Below, in pieces: positions 1 to 8,676 of a DNA stretch of 64,000 nucleotides. A program made the translations under genes and the position numbers. The DNA is taken from the NCBI RefSeq assembly GCF_018603905.1, contig NZ_JAHFZZ010000007.1, positions 437,376-501,375 of the forward strand, given 5' to 3'. Below the pieces are notes generated by a model. That model did no database searches. It saw only the letters and a program-made list of their open reading frames with translations, and had not been told where the DNA came from. Within the stretch, counting starts at the first letter, position 1, and each line of letters starts with the position of its first letter. Source of the stretch: Nonomuraea sp. NEAU-A123. Its GTDB lineage: Bacteria > Actinomycetota > Actinomycetes > Streptosporangiales > Streptosporangiaceae.

Positions 1-1146
1 GTGGTCGGGCAAGCCGTTGACCAGCCGGTGGACGGCCGGACCCGCCAGCAGCGCGAGCGCGGTCGCCCCCCACGCGCCGCCCAGCGCGGGCAGCCACTGG
101 CCGAGCGTCCGGCCGAGCGATGAGGCGCGGCGGCGGCGGTCGTCGCGGCTCGGGTCCACGAGCACCAGCCGGGACACGCACATCGGATGCAGCCGTACGA
201 ACGCCTCCGCGTGCCAGGCGGCCACCGAATGGGCGACCACGGTGACCTGTTCGGGATGGGCGGGGGCCAGGGCGGCCAGGCGGGCGGCCTCGCCGTACAG
301 GGTGGGCGGGGCCGGCGAGGCGGGGCTGCGGCCGAGACCGGGCCGGTCGAAGCGGACCACCCGATGGCTCCGCGCCAGCTCGGCGGCCACCCGATCCCAG
401 TGGAACCACGCACCGCCCAGCCCCGCGCTGATGAGGACGACCGGCCCCTCCCCCTGAACGACCACGTGCGCCCCCGAGCTCCCCACCATCCCGGAAACCA
501 CACCACCGAACAGCGAACCACCCGAAACCGGGCCGCTGTCGACCGGGTCGTCGGCCACCAGCAGCCGGAGTGCGACGTACACGAGCCACATCGCCGTCAG
601 CGTCGCCTGCGCGCGCTGCGCCACCCCCGCCAGGTACCCGCCCGCGACGGCCGCCAGCGTCAGCGCGGTGGCGCCCAGGGCGGCGCCGGTGATGAGCCAG
701 GCGCCGTACGCGTTCCAGCACCGGCTCAGCAGGGCCATCGCGGCCAGTACGGCGACCGTGGCGAGGACGCCGGTCACGGCGTGGACGTGGTGGGAGAGGG
801 ACAGCGGGGTGAGTTCGCAGACCGGATCGCCCAGTGCGGCGCAGTCGAGCGGGAACAGCCCGCCGGCGATCACGAGGACGCCGAACACCGCCAGCGCGAG
901 CCAGCCGGACCACTCGCGCCGCACCCTGTACGTCACCGCCACCCCGAGCACGATCGCCAGGCCCGACAGCACGTCACTGGTCCTGAACAGGCGCGTCGAC
1001 GGCTGGTCGCGCGCCGCCAGCTCGCCGACCAGGCCGTCGGTCCGGTCGACCAGCGGGCTGGTGAACTGGCCGGGCATCCACGCGCTGTACAGCACGGCGG
1101 CCACGACGAACGCCGTGGCCGCGAGCACCAGCAGTCTTCGCTCCAC
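1..1146 (-). CDS. DUF998 membrane domain fused to alpha/beta hydrolase (partial)
   Basis: This gene runs off the left edge of the window, so its C-terminus is missing; 382 codons are visible. The first ~200 residues hold about six hydrophobic helices with DUF998-like features, including a LFPLDCAALGDPVCE loop and a SLSHHVHA segment. From about residue 225 an alpha/beta-hydrolase fold follows, with an ISAGLGGAW oxyanion-type turn, FDRPGLGRSP, and the nucleophile-elbow region VAHSVAAW. The GTG at 1144-1146 is the only start downstream of an in-frame TGA. I infer a membrane-tethered hydrolase acting on a lipid or small ester. The substrate is unknown. It follows the psp genes on the same strand with a 25-bp gap. 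Confidence 0.75.
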   Translation of the reverse strand, partial: MERRLLVLAATAFVVAAVLYSAWMPGQFTSPLVDRTDGLVGELAARDQPSTRLFRTSDVLSGLAIVLGVAVTYRVRREWSGWLALAVFGVLVIAGGLFPLDCAALGDPVCELTPLSLSHHVHAVTGVLATVAVLAAMALLSRCWNAYGAWLITGAALGATALTLAAVAGGYLAGVAQRAQATLTAMWLVYVALRLLVADDPVDSGPVSGGSLFGGVVSGMVGSSGAHVVVQGEGPVVLISAGLGGAWFHWDRVAAELARSHRVVRFDRPGLGRSPASPAPPTLYGEAARLAALAPAHPEQVTVVAHSVAAWHAEAFVRLHPMCVSRLVLVDPSRDDRRRRASSLGRTLGQWLPALGGAWGATALALLAGPAVHRLVNGLPDH

Positions 1147-1171
1147 GTGATCATTAGATCACCCGGTGCGA

Positions 1172-1729
1172 TCAGAGCCCGGGGGCACCCCATACCGGGA
1201 ACCAGCGGCCGAGGTCCTGCTCCAGCGGCAGCTCGCCCTCCAGCGCGCCCCTGGCCTGGAGCTCCAGCGCGTTGTCGCGGTGCTGGCCGGACAGGGGCGC
1301 GAACGGGTAGAACGTGCCTCGCTTGTACAGGTAGACGACCGCCAGCCGCCGGCCGTTGGGGTCGGTGAACGACACCAGCGAGCAGAGCAGCGAGGGGCCG
1401 AACCCGGCGCCCTCCATGGTGGAGTTGACCGCGTGGAGCTCGGTGACCAGGTCACTGACGTCGTCGGGCGAACGGCGTACCAGGAGCCAGGTGTAGCCGT
1501 AACTGTCGGACGACTTGTCGACGCGGTCGCCGAGCAACTCGTGCACGTCGCGTTCGAGTGTGGCGAACGCGCCGCCCTCCGCCGCGCGGAAGCACACCGA
1601 GCCGAGACCGGTGGGGACGAGACCGGTGGCGGCCTGCAGCGTCACCGCCGCGGACGGCAGCGCGAACAACGCGTCGAGGTTGGGTTCTACCGGCTTCGAC
1701 CGGCCTAGCAGGGTGTCGAGCCAGCCCAT
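1172..1729 (-). CDS. pspAB: PspA-associated protein PspAB
   Basis: A 185-residue protein matching the actinobacterial PspAB family by its opening (MGWLDTLLGRSKPVEPNLD), the central STMEGAGFGPSLLCSLVSF region and the C-terminal LERDLGRWFPVWGAPGL-like end. It is the last gene of the pspA-pspAA-htpX-pspAB order typical of actinomycetes lacking PspBC, and starts 5 bp after htpX stops, so it is probably co-transcribed. It has no membrane segment and is expected to be cytosolic or membrane-associated. Its molecular role in envelope-stress response is not established. The identification rests on both sequence and position. Confidence 0.85.
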   Translation of the reverse strand: MGWLDTLLGRSKPVEPNLDALFALPSAAVTLQAATGLVPTGLGSVCFRAAEGGAFATLERDVHELLGDRVDKSSDSYGYTWLLVRRSPDDVSDLVTELHAVNSTMEGAGFGPSLLCSLVSFTDPNGRRLAVVYLYKRGTFYPFAPLSGQHRDNALELQARGALEGELPLEQDLGRWFPVWGAPGL

Positions 1730-1734
1730 GCGGT

Positions 1735-2634
1735 TTAGCCCCTTCCGAGCTGGGCGGAGATCCTGGCCAGTTGCTCCAGGCGGCGCTCCAGCGGTGGGTG
1801 GGTGGAGAACAAGTTGGCGATGGAGGTGCCCTTGGCCAGCGCGGGGGCGAAGTAGAAGGCGTTGAACGGCTCCGCCTCGCGCAGGTCGCGGCTGGGGATC
1901 CTGGCCATGTCGCCGGTGACCTTGGTCAGCGCGCTGGCCAGGGCCGAGGGCCGCTGGGTGAGCAGCGCGCCCGCCCGGTCCGCGGCCAGTTCGCGGTAGC
2001 GCGACAGGGCGCGGGTGAGCAGGAAGCTGATCGCGTACACGACGATCGAGACGAGCATGATGATCAGCCCGATCGGCAGGCCGCCGTTGTTGTCGCGGCT
2101 GCGGCCCAGCCCGGTGTACAGGGCGAATCTGGTCATCAACCCGGCGACGATGCCGAGGAACGAGGCGATCGTCATGACCGCCACGTCGCGGTGGGCGACG
2201 TGCGACAGCTCATGTGCCAGCACGCCCTCCAGCTCCTGGGGCTCCAGGCGGCGCAGGATGCCGGTCGTCACGCAGAGAACGGAATTCTTCTGGTTGCGGC
2301 CGGTGGCGAAGGCGTTGGGGACATCGGAATCCGCTATCGCCACCCGAGGCTTGGGCATGTCGGCCATGGCGCACAGCCGGTCGACCATGCCGTGCAGCTC
2401 GGGAGCCTCTTGCGGTGAGACCTCGCGGCCGTGCATCGCGAACAGCGCGATGCGATCGGACAGGAAGTACTGCACGAGCAGCAGGCCCCCGGCGAACACC
2501 AGCACGACCAGAGCCTGTACGCCCACGGCGATCAGGACGCCCACGAAGGCCACGTAGAGCAGCCCGAGCAGGAACATCGTCACGACCATACGGCTGGTCA
2601 GGCCGCGGTCGGGCGCGAACCGCGTGCTGCTCAT
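1735..2634 (-). CDS. htpX: HtpX-like membrane zinc metalloprotease (M48B)
   Basis: A 299-residue M48 peptidase. Two hydrophobic helices near the N-terminus (about residues 15-60) precede the zinc motif HELSHVAHRDV at about residue 143, where HExxH supplies two histidines and a downstream glutamate in RELAADR completes the site. Two further helices follow. The C-terminal segment FSTHPPLERRLEQLARI is typical of HtpX. The family degrades damaged membrane proteins on the cytosolic face. The ATG at 2632-2634 lies 2 bp past the pspAA stop, so this is one stress operon. The length is normal for the family. Confidence 0.93.
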   Translation of the reverse strand: MSSTRFAPDRGLTSRMVVTMFLLGLLYVAFVGVLIAVGVQALVVLVFAGGLLLVQYFLSDRIALFAMHGREVSPQEAPELHGMVDRLCAMADMPKPRVAIADSDVPNAFATGRNQKNSVLCVTTGILRRLEPQELEGVLAHELSHVAHRDVAVMTIASFLGIVAGLMTRFALYTGLGRSRDNNGGLPIGLIIMLVSIVVYAISFLLTRALSRYRELAADRAGALLTQRPSALASALTKVTGDMARIPSRDLREAEPFNAFYFAPALAKGTSIANLFSTHPPLERRLEQLARISAQLGRG

Positions 2635-2636
2635 GG

Positions 2637-2915
2637 CTAGCCCGGAATGAGACCCTGGTCGCCCAGCATCTCCCGGACCTCCTCGATCGAGGCGTCCGCG
2701 GGGGGAAGGATCAGCTCTGACGGCTCAAGGCTGTCGTCGGGAAGCGACTTGCCCACGTGGCGAACCTTGTCGAGGAGGGCGTGCAGCTTGACCCGGAAGC
2801 TCGCCTCGTCGCCGGACTCGATGGCCGACTCGAGCTCGCTGTCGAGCTGGTTCAGCACGGAGATGTCCTCGGCCGAGATCTCGACCTGCCCCTCGCCCAT
2901 GATTCTGACGATCAT
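2637..2915 (-). CDS. pspAA: PspA-associated protein PspAA
   Basis: A 92-residue protein starting MIVRIMGEGQVEIS, the signature of actinobacterial PspAA. The rest is acidic and helical (VLNQLDSELESAIESGDEASF) and ends in a PADASIEEVREMLGDQG helix. It overlaps the pspA stop in an ATGA, so it is translationally coupled. PspAA is a small partner always found beside PspA in this phylum; it probably modulates PspA assembly, but this is inferred from context. The start is fixed by the overlap. Confidence 0.9.
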   Translation of the reverse strand: MIVRIMGEGQVEISAEDISVLNQLDSELESAIESGDEASFRVKLHALLDKVRHVGKSLPDDSLEPSELILPPADASIEEVREMLGDQGLIPG

Positions 2916-3724
2916 GCGCCCTCCCCAGGCTGGCGCAACTGCTGCGTCTGCGACTGAGGCTGCTGCTGGGGCGCGGCCTGCTGACCGCCCTGACCCGGCT
3001 CGATGGCGCTCTTGGGCGCGGGACCCTGGCCGAGCTCGGCCTTCATCCGGGCCAGCTCCAGCTCCACGTCCATGCCGCCGCCCATGCGGTCGAGCTCGGC
3101 CTGGATGTCGTCGGTGCGGGAGCCGCTGTAGTCATCGAGCGCGCCGCTGGCCAGCAGCTCGTCGATGGCGCCGGCGCGGGCCTGCATCTGCGCGGTCTTG
3201 TCCTCGGCACGCTGGATCGCGAGACCGACGTCGCCCATCTCCTCGGAGATGCCGGAGAAGGCCTCGTTGATGCGCGTCTGCGCCTCGGCCGCGGTATAGG
3301 TCGCCTTGATCGTCTCCTTCTTCGTACGGAAGGAGTCGACCTTGGCCTGCAGCCGCTGGGAAGCCGTGGTGAGCTTCTCCTCCTCGGCCTGCAGGTTGTC
3401 ATGCTGGATCTTCAGGTCGGCCATCTGCCCCTGCAGATTGGACCGGCGCTGGAGGGCCTCACGGGCCAGGTCCTCGCGCCCGACGGACAGCGCCTTGCGG
3501 CCCTGCTCCTCGTAGCGCCTGGCCTGCTGTTCAAGTCCGTTGACCTGCAATTCCACCCGCTTGCGCGAAGTGGCGACGTCCGCCACGCCCCGGCGCACCT
3601 TCTGCAGCAACTCGAGTTGCCGCTGATAGGAGTAGTCGAGGGTCTCGCGCGGATCCTCCATTTTGTCCAGGGCCTTGTTGGCCTTGGACTTGAAGATCAT
3701 CGAAAGTCTCTTCATCACGCTCAT
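2912..3724 (-). CDS. pspA: PspA/IM30 family phage-shock protein
   Basis: A 270-residue PspA/IM30 (ESCRT-III-like) protein. The N-terminal amphipathic stretch MKRLSMIFKSKANKALDKMEDP is followed by a long coiled coil to about residue 215 (YSYQRQLELLQKVRRGVADV, then repeated Q/E/L heptads). The C-terminal ~45 residues are a Q/P-rich tail. Such proteins bind stressed inner membranes and limit proton leakage. It is the first gene of the psp operon. The start could also be the internal ATG three codons downstream. The 126-bp divergent gap to the DUF3043 gene (3725-3850) must carry the promoter; I could not assign a sigma-factor box confidently. Confidence 0.93.
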   Translation of the reverse strand: MSVMKRLSMIFKSKANKALDKMEDPRETLDYSYQRQLELLQKVRRGVADVATSRKRVELQVNGLEQQARRYEEQGRKALSVGREDLAREALQRRSNLQGQMADLKIQHDNLQAEEEKLTTASQRLQAKVDSFRTKKETIKATYTAAEAQTRINEAFSGISEEMGDVGLAIQRAEDKTAQMQARAGAIDELLASGALDDYSGSRTDDIQAELDRMGGGMDVELELARMKAELGQGPAPKSAIEPGQGGQQAAPQQQPQSQTQQLRQPGEGA

Positions 3725-3850
3725 GCGCGTCGGCCGTCCCCTTCTTAGGTCGTGCTGGTGTTCACCCAGTGCAGCGCAGCCGCCTTGGGATTACCCTACG
3801 CATAACGCACGGGGGCGTCACTAAGTTGCCGTCCAGGTAGGGTTGACGTT

Positions 3851-4462
3851 GTGTTGCGACGCCGTTCCCAAACCTCCGTGGACGACACCCCCGTCCCCAT
3901 TGACGATCCTAAGCCCCAGGGCAAGGGTCGTCCCACACCCAAGCGCCGGGACGCGGAAGGCAGACGGCGCCAGCCGGTCACCGCGCCCAAGGACCGCAAA
4001 GAGGCCTATCGGCAGTCCCGCGCCAAGCAGACGGCCGAGCGCGAGCGGGCCCGAAAGGGCATGCTCGCGGGCGACGAGCGCTATTTCCCGGCCCGTGACA
4101 AGGGCCCGGCGCGTAAGTTCGCGCGTGACTGGGTCGACTCGCGGCGGCTGCCGAGCCAGTACTTCCTGCCGTTCTCGCTGCTGATCCTGCTGGCGACCTG
4201 GGTCCCGTGGCCGGCCGACATCCGGCCGCTGGTGCTGAGCTACGTGATCACGATCGGCTGGCCGATCATGATGATCGGCGTGCTCTTCACCTCGATCTTC
4301 GTGGCCTGGCGGATCAAGAAGCTGGTGGCGGAGAAGTATCCCAAGGAGAGCCTGCGCGGTGTCGGCTTCTACGCCGCGATGCGCGCCCTGCAGATCCGCA
4401 AGCTGCGCTTCCCGCCGCCCACGGTGCAGCCGGGCGGCAAGCCGGTGCCGCCGAAGAAGTGA
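3851..4462 (+). CDS. DUF3043 domain membrane protein
   Basis: A 203-residue protein with a long basic, probably cytosolic N-terminus (about residues 20-95: KGRPTPKRRDAEGRRR, then KDRKEAYRQSRAKQTAERERARK). Two membrane helices follow at roughly 107-125 and 132-152, then a basic C-terminal tail. The KGxxTPKRxxAEGRRRxP and RRLPSQYFLPF motifs are those of the actinobacterial DUF3043 family, whose function is unknown. The start is GTG at 3851. It is divergent from pspA and convergent with the next gene. Confidence 0.85.
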   Translation: MLRRRSQTSVDDTPVPIDDPKPQGKGRPTPKRRDAEGRRRQPVTAPKDRKEAYRQSRAKQTAERERARKGMLAGDERYFPARDKGPARKFARDWVDSRRLPSQYFLPFSLLILLATWVPWPADIRPLVLSYVITIGWPIMMIGVLFTSIFVAWRIKKLVAEKYPKESLRGVGFYAAMRALQIRKLRFPPPTVQPGGKPVPPKK

Positions 4463-4469
4463 CGCCGGC

Positions 4470-5447
4470 TCAGTCCGCCGTCTCCCAGCGCAGTGTTCCG
4501 CGCACCACGCGCGGCCGCGTGCCGTCGACCGTCCCGCCCTGCTCCAGGGCGTCGGCGGTGGCGCGCAGCAGCGCGCCATAGGAGGGCAGGGCCGACGTGC
4601 TCAGCATGCCTTCCTGCGCCACGTCCCACGACAGGGATCCCACTTCCGAGTCGATCAGGCCGTAACCCTCGTCATAGCGGTCCTGGAACGGGATCAGCAC
4701 CCCGGAGAACTCCGGCCCGGGGTCGGCCTCCAGATTGGTGGGGTCCTCCCGGCACATCAGCCGCCAGGCGTCGCGGATCTGCCTGGTCGAGAGCTGCGCA
4801 CCGTACCCGAGGCCGAAGCCCTTCGCGCCGTTGTGACGTAGCAGCGAGGCGCGCAGGCTGTCGGGGAAGTCGATCCCCATCTGCGACTCGGCGACGGCGA
4901 TCGTCCTGGCCCGGCCCGGACGCCCCAGCGTCGCGTACGTCTTGGGCGCCTCGGCCTTCAGCCACCGTTCGATGCGCCGCCACTGCCGGTCGACCGCGCG
5001 TCTCACCTTCGGATCCAGCGGCCGGACGGTGACCGGGCGCGGCGCGGGGCTGCAGTAGGGGTCGGGGAACACCGGCTTCGGCAGCCGTGAGATCAGCGCG
5101 TCGGCCGCGAGCGAGGCGGCTCTGCCCGACTCGCTCACCTGCTCGAGACCCCGATCCACGTACGGGGCTTTCTCGCGTTCCGGGATCGGCATGCCCATGA
5201 AGGCGAACACCCCGAAGACGACCGCGGTCAGCGCGCCCAACCCGAACAGCGTCGCCACCGGCCGGGACCTCCCGCGCCCCGCGTAACGGGCCAGATCCAC
5301 CCTGGTCGGGCGGCCCAGGATCGGCTCGGGGCCGATCGGCTCCGGTTCCGTCTCTGTCCTGCGGGCCCGGCGGCGCACCCGCACCGCGATCGCGGTCAGT
5401 ATGGCCGCGGTCAGCGCCAACCGTACGAGCTTCAGCACGTCGCGCAC
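4470..5447 (-). CDS. Membrane-anchored SMI1/KNR4 (SUKH) family protein
   Basis: A 325-residue protein with hydrophobic segments at about residues 5-22 and 64-84 and a soluble C-terminal half. The region from about residue 155 reads as an SMI1/KNR4 domain: RTIAVAESQMGIDFPDSLRASLLRHNGAKGFG, later GVLIPFQD and a short strand-rich end. SUKH domains often act as immunity or scaffold proteins; no toxin gene is adjacent, so I do not claim immunity. The gene is convergent with DUF3043 (7-bp gap) and divergent from the aldo/keto reductase. Confidence 0.7.
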   Translation of the reverse strand: MRDVLKLVRLALTAAILTAIAVRVRRRARRTETEPEPIGPEPILGRPTRVDLARYAGRGRSRPVATLFGLGALTAVVFGVFAFMGMPIPEREKAPYVDRGLEQVSESGRAASLAADALISRLPKPVFPDPYCSPAPRPVTVRPLDPKVRRAVDRQWRRIERWLKAEAPKTYATLGRPGRARTIAVAESQMGIDFPDSLRASLLRHNGAKGFGLGYGAQLSTRQIRDAWRLMCREDPTNLEADPGPEFSGVLIPFQDRYDEGYGLIDSEVGSLSWDVAQEGMLSTSALPSYGALLRATADALEQGGTVDGTRPRVVRGTLRWETAD

Positions 5448-5494
5448 CCTATCCCGAAATAGATCACCCCATGAGACCGCCTAAGGTCGGATCT

Positions 5495-6496
5495 ATGGAA
5501 TTCCGTACCCTTGGTCGCAGCGGTCTCAAAGTCAGCGAGATCAGCTACGGCAACTGGCTCACCCATGGCTCCCAGGTCGAGGAGGACGCCGCCAAGCAGT
5601 GCGTGCAGGCGGCGCTCGACGAGGGCATCACCACGTTCGACACTGCCGATGTCTATGCCGGCACCAAGGCCGAATCGGTGCTCGGCCGGGCCCTGAAGGG
5701 CGTACGCAGGGAGTCGCTGGAGATCTTCACCAAGGTCTACTGGCCGACCGGCCCCGGAGTGAACGACCGCGGCCTGTCCCGCAAGCACATCACCGAGTCC
5801 ATCCACGGGTCGCTGCGGCGGCTGCAGACCGACTACGTCGATCTGTACCAGGCGCACCGCTTCGACTACGAGACGCCGCTGGAGGAGACGCTCAAGACCT
5901 TCGACGATCTCGTACGGCAGGGCAAGGTCCTCTACATCGGCGTGAGCGAGTGGACGGCCGACCAGATCGCCCAGGCGCTGAAGATCGCCGACGACATGGG
6001 CTTCGACCGGATCGTGTCGAACCAGCCGCAGTACTCCGCGCTCTGGCGGGTCATCGAGCCGGAGATCGTGCCGCTCAGCGAGCGCGAGGGCGTCAGCCAG
6101 ATCGTCTGGTCGCCCATCGCGCAGGGCGTACTGACCGGCAAGTACCAGCCCGGCCAGGCCCCGCCGGAGGGCTCCAGGGCGACCGACGCGAGCGGCGGCG
6201 CCGACATGATCTCCCGCTTCATGAACGACGACGTGCTCGGCCGTGTACAGGAGCTCAAGCCGATCGCCGCCGACCTGGGCCTCACCATGGCGCAACTGGC
6301 GGTCGCCTGGGTGCTGCAGAACCCGAACGTCGCCAGCGCCATCGTCGGCGCCTCCCGCCCCGAGCAGGTGCGCGACAACGTCAAGGCGGTCGGCGTCAAG
6401 CTCGACTCCGGCGTACTGGAGCGGATCGACACCGTTCTCGGCCCGGTGGTCGAGCGTGACCCCACCAAGACGGCCAGCCCGCCGAAGCGCCCATAA
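5495..6496 (+). CDS. Aldo/keto reductase (potassium-channel beta-subunit type)
   Basis: A 333-residue NADPH-dependent oxidoreductase. The AKR tetrad is visible: Asp and Tyr in FDTADVYAGTKAESVLG, Lys in EIFTKVYW and His in DLYQAHRFD. The end carries the cofactor-binding IVGASRPEQVRDNVKA. The opening MEFRTLGRSGLKVSEISYGNW matches the Kv-beta-like AKR clade, which reduces aldehydes and ketones. I chose the ATG at 5495, after AAGGTCGG, over an in-frame ATG eight codons upstream, because family members begin at MEFRxLG. It is followed by a strong terminator and is probably monocistronic. Confidence 0.9.
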   Translation: MEFRTLGRSGLKVSEISYGNWLTHGSQVEEDAAKQCVQAALDEGITTFDTADVYAGTKAESVLGRALKGVRRESLEIFTKVYWPTGPGVNDRGLSRKHITESIHGSLRRLQTDYVDLYQAHRFDYETPLEETLKTFDDLVRQGKVLYIGVSEWTADQIAQALKIADDMGFDRIVSNQPQYSALWRVIEPEIVPLSEREGVSQIVWSPIAQGVLTGKYQPGQAPPEGSRATDASGGADMISRFMNDDVLGRVQELKPIAADLGLTMAQLAVAWVLQNPNVASAIVGASRPEQVRDNVKAVGVKLDSGVLERIDTVLGPVVERDPTKTASPPKRP

Positions 6497-6509
6497 CATC
6501 CCGGGCAGC

Positions 6510-6548
6510 AAAAACCCCTTGAGCGACAATGACGCTCAAGGGGTTTTT
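6510..6548 (+). terminator. Bidirectional rho-independent terminator
   Basis: AAAAACCCCTTGAGCG pairs with CGCTCAAGGGGTTTTT around a 6-7 nt loop. A-run and T-run flank the stem, so it can end both the plus-strand reductase gene and the convergent minus-strand small gene. Confidence 0.92.
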
Positions 6549-6562
6549 CATTTCTCCTGGAC

Positions 6563-6769
6563 TCACTCCGGACGCAATGACAATCCCGTGTATTCGACCC
6601 GGTCCTCGTCGAGCAGCGCCACCTGCTCGACGCCGGATTCCAGCAGCTCACCCCAGTTCTCGCCAAGCCAGGACTCCGCGTCCGCCTGGCTCGGAAAAAC
6701 TTCTCGCGGCAAAGGGCGATCCGTCACCTCACCACCATTTGCATTTTCATAACGCCACCGCCATGTCAT
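6563..6769 (-). CDS. Small conserved actinobacterial protein, function unknown
   Basis: A 68-residue protein beginning MTWRWRYENANGGEV and containing FPSQADAESWLGENWGELLESGVEQVALL. This has the look of a conserved small protein that is common in actinomycetes but has no assigned role. The start is the ATG at 6767-6769, preceded on the minus strand by AAAAGGAG at good spacing; a longer reading upstream lacks such a site. It has no membrane segment or signal peptide. It ends at the shared terminator. Confidence 0.75.
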   Translation of the reverse strand: MTWRWRYENANGGEVTDRPLPREVFPSQADAESWLGENWGELLESGVEQVALLDEDRVEYTGLSLRPE

Positions 6770-6851
6770 GCCATACGCTCCTTTTCCGCGGGTTCGCCGA
6801 CGCACCCTCCGACGGCACTGGAACCCTACTCCCGAGCTTGGAGGTCAATCG

Positions 6852-7460
6852 ATGCTGCGCGCATGTCGTGTGGCGACGGGAGTCGCCCTCTGAACGCCCG
6901 CCTTCCTCTCCTCCCCCTGCCCGGCCCCCGCCGCACCCTCCATCAGCCCTGACGACCCCGTGCCCGGAGCTCCCGATCCCAACGCCGCACGCCTGTGGAG
7001 CGTCTGGCAGAGCGACGGCACCGCGTGGCTCGCGGGCTCGGCCAAGGACGTGCCGCAGGACGGCTCGGTGGTCGGCTGGCGCTTCTCCAGCTCACCCGAC
7101 GGCACCGCGACGGAACCGCCCCGGGGCGACCTGCCGTCGTTCCAGACGGTGTGCGGCGGGGACGCCGCGGCCTCCTTCAGCCAGCGGTCGTGGTCCGGAT
7201 CGACTTCGGCGACGCCGAGTCCGACGCCTTCCCCAGCGAGCAGCCGCCCTCGGAGGGGCTGACGAAGTGCGTGACGGGCGCGGAGACGGCCTCCATGGCC
7301 TGACTACTGGCCTCGGCCGCCCAGGCCCGCGTGAACGCTCAGGGGGACGTGGTGACGATCAACGACTACCCATCCAGGTCCGACACCCCCAACCCCAAAA
7401 GCCCTCAACCCGCTGAGACCCGCAGTTCAGGCTGCGAGCCAAAGGTGCCGGGGTCTATGA
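6852..7460 (+). pseudogene. Decayed SCO2322-family secreted protein gene
   Basis: Three reading-frame pieces in order resemble one SCO2322-like protein. The ATG at 6852 opens a short basic start that hits TGA at 6891. The same frame resumes with LWSVWQSDGTAWL, then GSVVGWRFSSS and FQTVCGGDAA. A shift near 7190 leads to VVVRIDFGDAESDAFPSEQPP and LTKCVTGAETASMA, then TGA at 7301, then LLASAAQARVNAQGDVVTI. Two in-frame stops plus a frameshift argue for a pseudogene. In Streptomyces such genes lie with ECF cobalt-type transporter genes, which fits the cobU neighbour here. Sequencing error cannot be excluded. Confidence 0.65.
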
Positions 7461-7478
7461 GTTTGTACGCTCAGCCCA

Positions 7479-8474
7479 GTGAAACTCTTTCTCGCCGGTA
7501 CAGCAGCCCGCACCGGCTGGCCGGAGCCGGCCTGCCCGTGCGCCTCGTGCGCCGGTCTCCCCTCCGGCCACCGCCGGCCGTTCGAGCTCGTGGTCGACGG
7601 TGTGGTGCGCTTCCCGTTCGACGACGTGCCGCGCGGATACCGGATCCTCGCCAACGGTCACGGCCTGGAGGGCCCCGACGGCACCCGCCTGCTGTACGCG
7701 CCCCAGGACGCCACGACGACCCCAGGCGCCCCGTACGACGTCGTGCTGGTCGATCCGCTCGATCGGCCTGAGCGGATCGGGCTCCTCCGGCGGGCGGGGC
7801 TGGTGGCCGACCGTACTCAGGTGGTGGCCGTGGGGCTGGACCACCGGGTCAGGTCCGAGGAGGAGCTGTCACGGCGGCTCGCCTTATGGCGCGTACGGGC
7901 CGTACCGGACGGAACCACGCTCGACACCGCCCTCCCCGTGTCCCCCGCTCCAGAACAGCCGAGGCGGGCCCTGTTGCTGGGCGGTTCCCGATCGGGCAAG
8001 TCGGCCGAGGCCGAGCTGCGGCTGGCCGCCGACCCGTACGTCACCTATGTCGCCACCGGCTCACGTGGCGAAGGCGACGGCGAGTGGGCGGCGCGGGTAC
8101 GGGCCCACCGGGAGCGGCGGCCCGCCCACTGGGCGACGGTGGAGACCACCGACCTGGCGGGGACGATCCGCGCGGCCACGACGCCACTGCTGGTCGACGG
8201 ACTGGGTACGTGGTTGGCGGCGGTGTTCGACGAGCACGGCGCCTGGGACGGCGACCGGGCGCCGGTTGCCGGGCGCTGCGATGAGCTGGTGGCGGCGTGG
8301 CGGGGTACGAGCCAGCGCATCGTGGCCGTGTCGGACGAGGTAGGCATGGGAGTGGTGCCCGCGACGGCCAGCGGGCGGGCGTTCAGGGACGCGCTGGGGC
8401 GTCTCAACGAACGCCTCGCCGTCGAGTCCGAAGACGTCGCCCTCGTCATCGCCGGGCGCCTCCTGCGCCTGTGA
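7479..8474 (+). CDS. cobU: Adenosylcobinamide kinase / phosphate guanylyltransferase with N-terminal extension
   Basis: The C-terminal ~180 residues are CobU: P-loop GGSRSGKS at about residue 168, then VTYVATGS, the VDGLGTWLAAVFDEHG region and VSDEVGMGVVPATASGRAFRD, which closes with the RLNERLA helix. CobU phosphorylates adenosylcobinamide and adds GMP before CobS acts. The first ~150 residues are extra to the bacterial enzyme. They resemble a degenerate metallo-beta-lactamase-like domain (MKLFLAGTAARTGWPEPACPC) lacking a visible HxHxDH motif. The start is GTG at 7479. cobS lies 1.2 kb downstream on the same strand, separated by an antisense gene. Confidence 0.88.
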   Translation: MKLFLAGTAARTGWPEPACPCASCAGLPSGHRRPFELVVDGVVRFPFDDVPRGYRILANGHGLEGPDGTRLLYAPQDATTTPGAPYDVVLVDPLDRPERIGLLRRAGLVADRTQVVAVGLDHRVRSEEELSRRLALWRVRAVPDGTTLDTALPVSPAPEQPRRALLLGGSRSGKSAEAELRLAADPYVTYVATGSRGEGDGEWAARVRAHRERRPAHWATVETTDLAGTIRAATTPLLVDGLGTWLAAVFDEHGAWDGDRAPVAGRCDELVAAWRGTSQRIVAVSDEVGMGVVPATASGRAFRDALGRLNERLAVESEDVALVIAGRLLRL

Positions 8475-8533
8475 CACACGGGGTACGCGCAGCGACTCCC
8501 TGAGCGCGACACCGGCGTGGCGCCAGACCGCCG

Positions 8534-8650
8534 CCATCTCACTGGACCACCAGCATCTTGCTGCACGGTCGGTGTGTTGCTGGACCGCCGCTGTGCCGCT
8601 GAACCGCCAACACAGCGCGGAACCGCCGACATCTCACTGGACCGCCGCTC
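8534..8650 (+). repeat. Short degenerate repeats between cobU and the ABC gene
   Basis: The 202-bp convergent gap contains two copies of CATCTCACTGGACC (8535 and 8630) and several ACCGCC-centred units between them (near 8582, 8602, 8622 and 8642), roughly 20 bp apart. No promoter or terminator with a T-run is evident. The origin is unknown. Confidence 0.4.
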
Positions 8651-8676
8651 GCGGCGCCGCCGGCGTCCCGCTGGGC

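Noticed and set aside
187..1368. Long plus-strand open frame opposite the DUF998-hydrolase gene
   Set aside because: Its translation is Arg/Gly/His-rich without domains, and the minus strand carries a clear membrane-hydrolase protein. High-GC genes often leave the other strand open.
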